Shown one piece after another: positions 57,295-64,000 of a stretch of 64,000 bases of DNA. The stretch comes from Macrostomum hystrix (taxonomy: Eukaryota; Platyhelminthes; Macrostomidae), in NCBI GenBank assembly GCA_950097015.1, contig CATNEN010000012.1, positions 923,501 through 987,500 on the forward strand, written 5' to 3'. Position 1 is the first letter of the stretch. Every line of letters begins with the position of its first letter. A program made the position numbers and the translations under genes. The notes beneath the pieces are model-generated. The model did not search any database. It was given only the letters and a program-made list of their open reading frames with translations, and was not told the origin of the DNA.

Positions 57295-58772
57295 ATAGAC
57301 AGGTGGTATTGGGAAGAAAGACAGGTGTATTAGAGCAGAAAGACGGGATTAGAGCAGAAAGACGGGGATTAGAGCAGAAAGACATGTGGATTAGAGCAGA
57401 AAGACAGGTGTATTAGAGCAGAAAGACGGGATTAGAGCAGAAAGACGAGGATTAGAGCAGAGAGACAGGTGGATTAGAGCAGAAAGACAGGTGGATTAGA
57501 GCAGAAAGACATGTGGATTAGAGCAGAAAGACATTTGGATTAGAGCAGAAAGACATGTGGATTAGAGCAGAAAGACAGTCGGATTAGAGCAGAAAGACAG
57601 TCGGATTAGAGCAGAAAGACGGGGATTAGAGCAGAAAGACGTGGATTAGAACAGAAAGACAGGTGGATTAGAACAGAAAGACAGGTGGATTAGAGCAGAA
57701 AGACAGGTGGATTAGAGCAGAAAGACAGGTGGATTAGAGCAGAAAGACAGGTGGATTAGAGAGGAAAGACAGGTGGATTAGAGCAGAAAGACATGTGGAT
57801 TAAAGCAGAAAGACAGGTGGATAAAAGCAGAAAGACAGGTGGATAAAAGCAGAAAGACAGGTGGATTAGAGCAGAAAGACGGGGATTAGAGCAGAAAGAC
57901 GTGGATTAGAACAGAAAGACAGGTGGATTAGAACAGAAAGACAGGTGGATTAGAGCAGAAAGACAGGTGGATTAGAGCAGAAAGACAGGTGGATTAGAGC
58001 AGAAAGACAGGTGGATTAGAGAGGAAAGACAGGTGGATTAGAGCAGAAAGACAGGCGGATTAGAGCAGAAAGACGGGGATTAGACCAGAAAGACGGGGAT
58101 TAGAGCAGAAAGACATGTGGATTAGAGCAGAAAGACAGTCAGATTAGAGCAGAAAGACATGTGGATTAGAGCAGAATGACGGGGATTAGAGCAGAAAGAC
58201 AGGTGGATTAAAGCAGAAAGACAGGTGGATAAAAGCAGAAAGACAGGTGGATTAGAGCAGAAAGACAGGTGGATTAGAGCAGAAAGACAGGTGGATTAGA
58301 GCAGAAAGACATGTGGATTAAAGCAGAAAGACAGGTGGATAAAAGCAGAAAGACAGGTGGATAAAAGCAGAAAGACAGGTGGATTAGAGCAGAATGACGG
58401 GGATTAGAGCAGAAAGACATGTGGATTAAAGCAGAAAGACAGGTGGATTAGAGCAGAAAGACAGGTGGATTAGAGCAGAAAGACATGTGGATTAAAGCAG
58501 AAAGACAGGTGGATAAAAGCAGAAAGACAGGTGGATAAAAGCAGAAAGACAGGTGGATTAGAGCAGAATGACGGGGATTAGAGCAGAAAGACAGGTGGAT
58601 TAAAGCAGAAAGACAGGTGGATAAAAGCAGAAAGACAGGTGGATTAGAGCAGAAAGACAGGTGGATTAAAGCAGAAAGACAGGTGGATAAAAGCAGAAAG
58701 ACAGGTGGATTAGAGCAGAAAGACAGGTGGATTAGAGCAGAAAGACAGGTGGATTAGAGCAGAAAGACATTG
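57295..58772 (+). repeat. 22-bp minisatellite with block duplications
   Basis: About 67 copies of GATTAGAGCAGAAAGACAGG plus TG. Variant strings such as the AGAACAG pair recur about 260 bp apart (57.65 and 57.91 kb), so blocks of units were duplicated. Confidence 0.95.
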
Positions 58773-59149
58773 AATATGTTTGACGAATTTTGTGGTTATG
58801 AGCGGTAAAACAGTATAGCGGGGATAAGAAACCTGCGGACAATATTCGGTTTAATCTGCGCACTTTACAGCGCTGTGGCTGGCTAAGCTTGAACCCAGAG
58901 TGGACTGGCACCAACCTACAGAGGCCGGGCAGGTGGATGTCGGAGGCGAAAGCAGGCGTGTATCATCATGGAACCGGTGATTCATTCCGATTCGCGGCGC
59001 AATATCGTCTTTTCGGGCGGGGGGGATTTTGCGCTAACGGCGCTTCCGGATCCAGATGTAAACGGGAACCTTGTTGCTAGGAGTGCACAAGCTTCATATT
59101 CGGTCTTAAATAAAAAAATGGGATTTGAAATAGTTTGGGATTTACAAGT

Positions 59150-59410
59150 AGGATTTAGAGGATTTTGGATGGGATTCGGGATTTAGAAGATTCGGGATTT
59201 AAAAGATTCGGGATTTAGAAGATTCGGGATTTAAAAGATTCGGGATTCAGAAGATTCGGGATTTAAAAGATTCGGGATTCAGAAGATTCGGGATTTAAAA
59301 GATTCGGGATTTAAAAGATTACTATTTAAAAGATTCAGGATTTTGAAGATTCGGGATTTAGAAGATTCGGGATTTTGAAGATTCGGGATTTAATAGATTG
59401 GGATTTAAAA
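59150..59410 (+). repeat. 15-bp minisatellite
   Basis: About 17 copies of AAGATTCGGGATTTA. Confidence 0.92.
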
Positions 59411-61419
59411 GACCTTTTCACCAAGGTCTTCGACAACTATTGCTGAATATCTATCCCTGACGTCGGACGGCTTTGAAAACTAGTTTATCACTAAAAGGGC
59501 AAAAAATGGATCCAAATGGAGGATTAAATCGAAAGTCGGTCATCCGGTTTGGGAGCTGTCGTGAAGTAGGCAGTCTTGAAATATTTAAAACACGCCCGAG
59601 GTAATTTCTCAGGGGGAAATTGCGAAAATAGTCTTGCTACCGTTAATCCTATTGGCTTATCTATCTATTGGATCCCAGACATTGCACATTCAAAGACGAA
59701 TAAGCTCAGAAAGTTACTTAAAATGGTAAATAATTTCAGAAGCAAGCAGCTCGGTGTCTCGATAACCTGCTGCTCTAGTGTGACCTCTTGCCCCCCCCCC
59801 CCTACCAGTTGAGCTCTTTGGAGACAGGTCGGTTGAGGCGCAGAGAATTGAGCAATTCAACGGGTCAGAGCCAGATAGAGCTATGCGAATTCGCGTCAGT
59901 CATTGCCCCTGACCCCACTGCCCAGCACCCGCCCCCAGTCAAAGCAGAAGTCATAACCTGTTGTACACAACAACTCAGCTTTTAACTAACAATGCCACTG
60001 CTTAAAATTTAATTTCAGTTTTAAGACAATGAGGCAAATGTGCAGCCTTGCCTTGCATTCGGCTGCTTTTAATTTGCTTCTGTATTGTTTCTTAGGTCTT
60101 TTGCTTCCTCAAAATAGTTATTTTCAAGTTAGCAAAAGTACATTAAATTTAGAATTTTAGATTTTTCCTTAGGCTTAAAAATAAATGTGGGATTCTGATT
60201 TAAAGATCTTTAATTTCCCATTTTCTGTTTCTACCATAGACATGCTTGCCGAAGCCAAACACTCAAAAATGACCATAGACTATAATTATTAATTCGTTAA
60301 CACTCGTTAATACTCTGTGGGAAGTGGCACTATCATTTGGCGCCCTAAATGAATGTGGCCTCGCCGCGGAATCGAACTCACGAACATTCTTGCGTTAGAT
60401 AATAAAACAGCAGATTAGAGTTATGGAGTTATTTCCAATCCCAGCGATCTGCTTTGGAATTGGAAGCCAATGTCAAATTGGTAGGAGAAATTCGTTGTTC
60501 GGCTCACTTTGCTGGAGGACCAGAAATTGGAATTCTTTCTCGGAGACCAAAGCGGAGCAGGGAGAGGAGGCGAAAAAAAAGATTAACTTCCCTTAAACTA
60601 GACCGAGGACTCGAGATTTGAGTTCGAACTCGCCGACGAATTTTGAGCAGTCTCGGGTGGAGGTGGGAGTTTATCAGTGGATAGGCAAAAGTTAGTGGCC
60701 GAAATTCGGCTTCCCATTGGGAGAACTTTTTGAGATTATCAGCCCGATTAGGTTAGGCCAGGACCGGGGGAAAGAATTGGCAGTGCGCGGTCCGTGAATG
60801 CGGGGCTTCACTACTGCCTGCCTGCCAATTTCTCATTTTGTCCACAATTTCGACTGTTGCGGCTTGTCTAGGGATTTGAACTTGGACTAAATGGGCGATG
60901 CGACCTGGACCTTCGCATTCTGGCTGTTGGGGGGTTTAAGGATTTTGGGATTCGGAAGTTTGTTTGTGAAATTTGGGATCAGGACCAAAGCGGGAGCGCT
61001 CCATGGGAACACTTTTTTGGTCCGAAGCTTTGCCTACATGAAAGAATTCGTCAAAAAGGTAGCATTGCAACCAAAACAGTGTTTTTCTGGATAACGAATC
61101 TCGATAATTTTGAAAATAAATTGTTCTCTTCAGTGCAAGAAAGCATTTAAGTCCAAATTTGGGATTTAAGTGCATTGATTTTTTTCGCAATCCATTTAGA
61201 ACGGGAAATTTTGCTTAAATGGAAAAACAATAGAGGAGATATTTTTGAAAATATCGCATATGGGAAGAATAGGCACACAAAATAGACTGCTGGGAATTTT
61301 CGCATTTAAGGACAAATACAATGGGAATATGAGGATGCGAAATGGGGAAATGGAAAGATTAGGGCGCTTGGCGATAATAAAAAAAGAGAATGGATTTCGA
61401 CTAATATATAGATAATCCT
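59411..61419. other. 2-kb interval, no gene recognised
   Basis: Contains a C10 tract near 59791-59801 and the SINE B fragment. Short frames have no recognisable content. Confidence 0.35.
60339..60410 (-). mobile_element. SINE family B fragment
   Basis: Read on the minus strand: GAGTTCGATTCCGCGGCGAG then GCCACATTCATTTAGGGCGC, matching 35811-35850. The B box is closer to the tRNA consensus than in the other copy. Confidence 0.6.
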
Positions 61420-61715
61420 GGATAGAGACAGATAAGCTTGGATAGAGACAGGTAAGCTTGGATAGAGACAGGTAAGTTTGGATAGAGACAGATAAGCTTG
61501 GATAGAGACAGGTAAGCTTGGATAGAGACAGGTAAGCTTGGATAGAGACAGATAAGCTTGGATAGAGACAGGTAAGCTTGGATAGAGACAAATAAGCTTG
61601 GATAGAGACAAATAAGCTTGGATAGAAATAGATAAGATCGGATAGAGACAATCGACTTGGATAGAGACAGATCAGATCGGATAGAGACAGATCGACTTGG
61701 ATAGAGACAGCAAAA
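61420..61715 (+). repeat. 20-bp minisatellite with CAGGTAAG in several copies
   Basis: About 15 copies of AGCTTGGATAGAGACAGGTA; five read CAGGTAAG, the others CAGATAAG or CAAATAAG. Confidence 0.92.
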
Positions 61716-61758
61716 GCACAGATGATGACTAGCAACTAGTTCTCAAAGTAGTTCTCAC

Positions 61759-61915
61759 CCGAGTCGCTGTCAGATGAGAATGAGTCGCCCGACTCGCAGG
61801 CGGGGATCCAGTGCACAGCCTGAGCGGCGTCAAATCTGGTGCACTTCACAACAGCGGGGAGAGCAGCCATTGGCTGAATTGCAGAGGCCTGCTGCGATGA
61901 CTGACTCTTGATCAT
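61759..61915 (-). CDS. Candidate distal first exon (RasGAP isoform or another gene)
   Basis: ATG at 61915 followed by 52 codons (MIKSQSSQQASAIQPM, then VKCTRFDAAQAVHWIPACES and an acidic end SFSSDSDS) and a donor TCGG|GTGAGA. The exit phase 1 fits the RasGAP exon at 45999. Base composition is markedly more GC-rich and codon-like than the surroundings. If unspliced it ends at a TAG after 59 residues. The partner exon cannot be proved from sequence. Confidence 0.4.
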
Positions 61916-62209
61916 GGCTGACTGGATTGGCTTTAAGACTGCAGCGACCCGTCACTCATCTGAGACTAGGAGGCCTTAGAGGGTTTCTGACAAACAAAAA
62001 ATTTAGGGATATTTTCAGATAAATCTGACCTAGGAATTGTCTTAGTATTCGCCTCGCGTGCTCTGTTAATAGCTCCATTCTGTCAGGCATTTTTACCTTT
62101 AACTGCGGGCCCTCTTACTGGCTGGCAGGGCTGGCCAATCAGAATTGACTTAGAAAAGAAAATTGATAAAACTATTGGCATACCACTTCGAGTAGACGAC
62201 ATGTCTGTA

Positions 62210-62672
62210 AAACAGTAGACTGTAAAACAGTAGACTGTAAAACAGTAGACTGTAAAACAGTAGACTGTAAAACAGTAGACTGTAAAACATTAGACTGTAA
62301 AACAGTAGACTGTAAAACAGTAGACTGTAAAACAGTAGACTGTAAAACAGTAAAACAGTTAAAACAGTAGACTGTAAAACAGTAGACTGTAAAACAGTAG
62401 ACTGTAAATCAGTAAAACAGTTAAAACAGTAGACTGTAAATCAGTAAAACAGTTAAAACAGTAGACTGTAAAACAGTAGACTGTAAATCAGTAAAACAGT
62501 TAAAACAGTAGACTGTAAAACAGTAGACTGTAAAACAGTAGACTGTAAAACAGTAGACTGTAAAACAGTAGACTGTAAAACAGTAGACTGTAAAACAGTA
62601 GACTGTAAAACAGTAGACTGTAAAACAGTAGACTGTAAAACAGTAGACTGTAAAACAGTAGACTGTAAAACA
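62210..62672 (+). repeat. 15-bp hairpin-forming minisatellite
   Basis: About 30 copies of ACTGTAAAACAGTAG; ACTGT and ACAGT are complementary around an AAA loop. Confidence 0.94.
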
Positions 62673-63454
62673 GTAGTATTAAACAGTCATTAACAGGCAA
62701 TGAAACCGCGTTGATCCTAAATATGTAAATATATCTCTAAAAATGTAAATTTTAAAATCAAGAGACTATTGAAAAAAACAATAAGAACATGTAATCATTC
62801 AGTTTAAGCTATAATTGTTGATTTAGATCATGCCGCATTTTCAGTGGAACTGTCAGTCAAATGAAAATTACAATAATGTCTTGGATTGACATATTTTAAG
62901 CAAAGCCATGCGCCAACAACGGACAGTGCCTACAGATATGCTTGAGAACTGTGTGCTATAGAAAATACTGGTTAAAGCAATTAGTACTCACTTATCGTTT
63001 GCTTTATTTTTACCTGGAAACCAAGCTAGCCAATTTTCGCGAGAACTTTTGATTTTCGTGTCAAAATTGAATGAAAATAAAACACGTAGCAACAAGAGGT
63101 CCCCCGGGCTATAAACTGCTTGCGACCCATCGCAATGGGGGAATGGCCTACAATACATTGTCCGTTGTCTCACTTTCAAGTTTCTCACCTGCTCATGCAA
63201 TATTACCTGTGGCGTAATGCAAAACTGGAGATAACTTTTTCAATCTTAACATTGCCAACCAAACCCTGAGGCTATTGAGAATGTCTAGCTTTATGCAACA
63301 TTTGAAGTTTTGTCAAAATCAATTACGTAACAGTTGCGCGTTCGAGGTGAAACTTGTGAAATTCTAATGATAAATGCCAATCTCAAAATCTTAAAAATAC
63401 CTAGTGTCCTTAGTTTGTCATTTAAGGATATCCGATTTAGAAACTTTCCTGTTT
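62673..63454. other. Interval without recognised gene
   Basis: A minus-strand frame at 62988-63200 ends near a donor-like CAG|GTGAGA but shows no known family. Confidence 0.3.
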
Positions 63455-63705
63455 GAGAAGATTTTGTTTAGGAAGATTCTGGTTTGGGAAGATTCTAGTT
63501 TGGGAAGATTCTAGTTTGGGAAGATTCTAGTTTGGGAAGATTCTGGTTTGGGAAGATTCTAGTTTGGGAAGATTCTAGTTTGGGAAGATTCTGGTTTGGG
63601 AAGATTTTGTTTAGGAAGATTCTGGTTGGGAAGATTCTAGTTTGGGAAGATTCTGGTTTGGGAAGATTCTAGTTTGGGAAGATTCTGGTTTGGGAAGATT
63701 CTGGT
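63455..63705 (+). repeat. 16-bp minisatellite
   Basis: About 15 copies of AGATTCTAGTTTGGGA; the complement resembles the units of 40115-40578 and 3712-11695. Confidence 0.92.
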
Positions 63706-64000
63706 TTCGTAATTTCATAGCTTTACAGTGATAAGTGATAAGAGTTCAATAATTTTCTCAGACAGGCCGCATACTTTATCGCAAAATGTCGCTGAAAAAA
63801 AGTTGCCATTTTAAGCCCAATGTAAGCAAAACAGGATATTCTGACAGGCAAGTCACGACTGACGCGGGGATTATGTCTAGCACGTGATCCCAGTGACTCA
63901 CAGCCGAGACCATTATATTGACTTGTGTTTATCAGGCCTCAATTGAAAACTGTTCATATTTTGAGAAGATTACAGTAGGTCAAAGACAAATGCCATTGTT

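Overview
The window is nuclear DNA of an animal. It holds spliced genes with GT-AG introns, animal-type proteins (PIEZO, a DEG/ENaC channel, a SynGAP/DAB2IP-type RasGAP, elongin C, SDHAF4), AATAAA signals and tRNA-derived SINEs. The standard genetic code reads through every exon. I cannot name the species. An invertebrate is likely, because a single-domain phosphoethanolamine methyltransferase sits beside a DEG/ENaC channel and introns are loaded with minisatellites. A spiralian such as a free-living flatworm is a guess. I estimate that about 28 kb (over 40%) of the window is tandem repeats, in more than 30 arrays.

Layout. 1-18339 (+): the 3' half of PIEZO in seven coding exons; the 5' half lies before the window. 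20336-20695 (+): last coding exon of elongin C. 22663-22995 (+): SDHAF4. 24391-25574 (+): complete three-exon phosphoethanolamine N-methyltransferase. 25.6-28.2 kb: AT-rich, no gene seen. 28.2-31551 (+): DEG/ENaC channel missing its first exon(s). 32-37 kb: minisatellites and a SINE. 50951-37114 (-): a complete RasGAP whose seven coding exons I rebuilt from splice sites and phase (3975 nt, 1324 residues). Two of its exons (43500-43583 and the true frame of 44846-45271) are not evident from long open frames. 51-64 kb: mostly repeats, one intact SINE with a 12-bp target-site duplication, and a candidate alternative first exon of the RasGAP at 61759-61915 (-).

The genes are not an operon and share no obvious pathway. 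The most striking property is architectural. Each of the eleven coding introns of about 400 bp or more that I could define is largely a minisatellite with its own unit. The four introns of 107-211 bp contain none. Several repeat units carry sequence that could act: donor and acceptor-like motifs (297-1402), AP-1 sites (23478-23930), CCAAT boxes (29652-31178), hairpins (62210-62672) and G-runs (52195-52612). Arrays with a period divisible by three give long open frames on both strands that imitate proteins.
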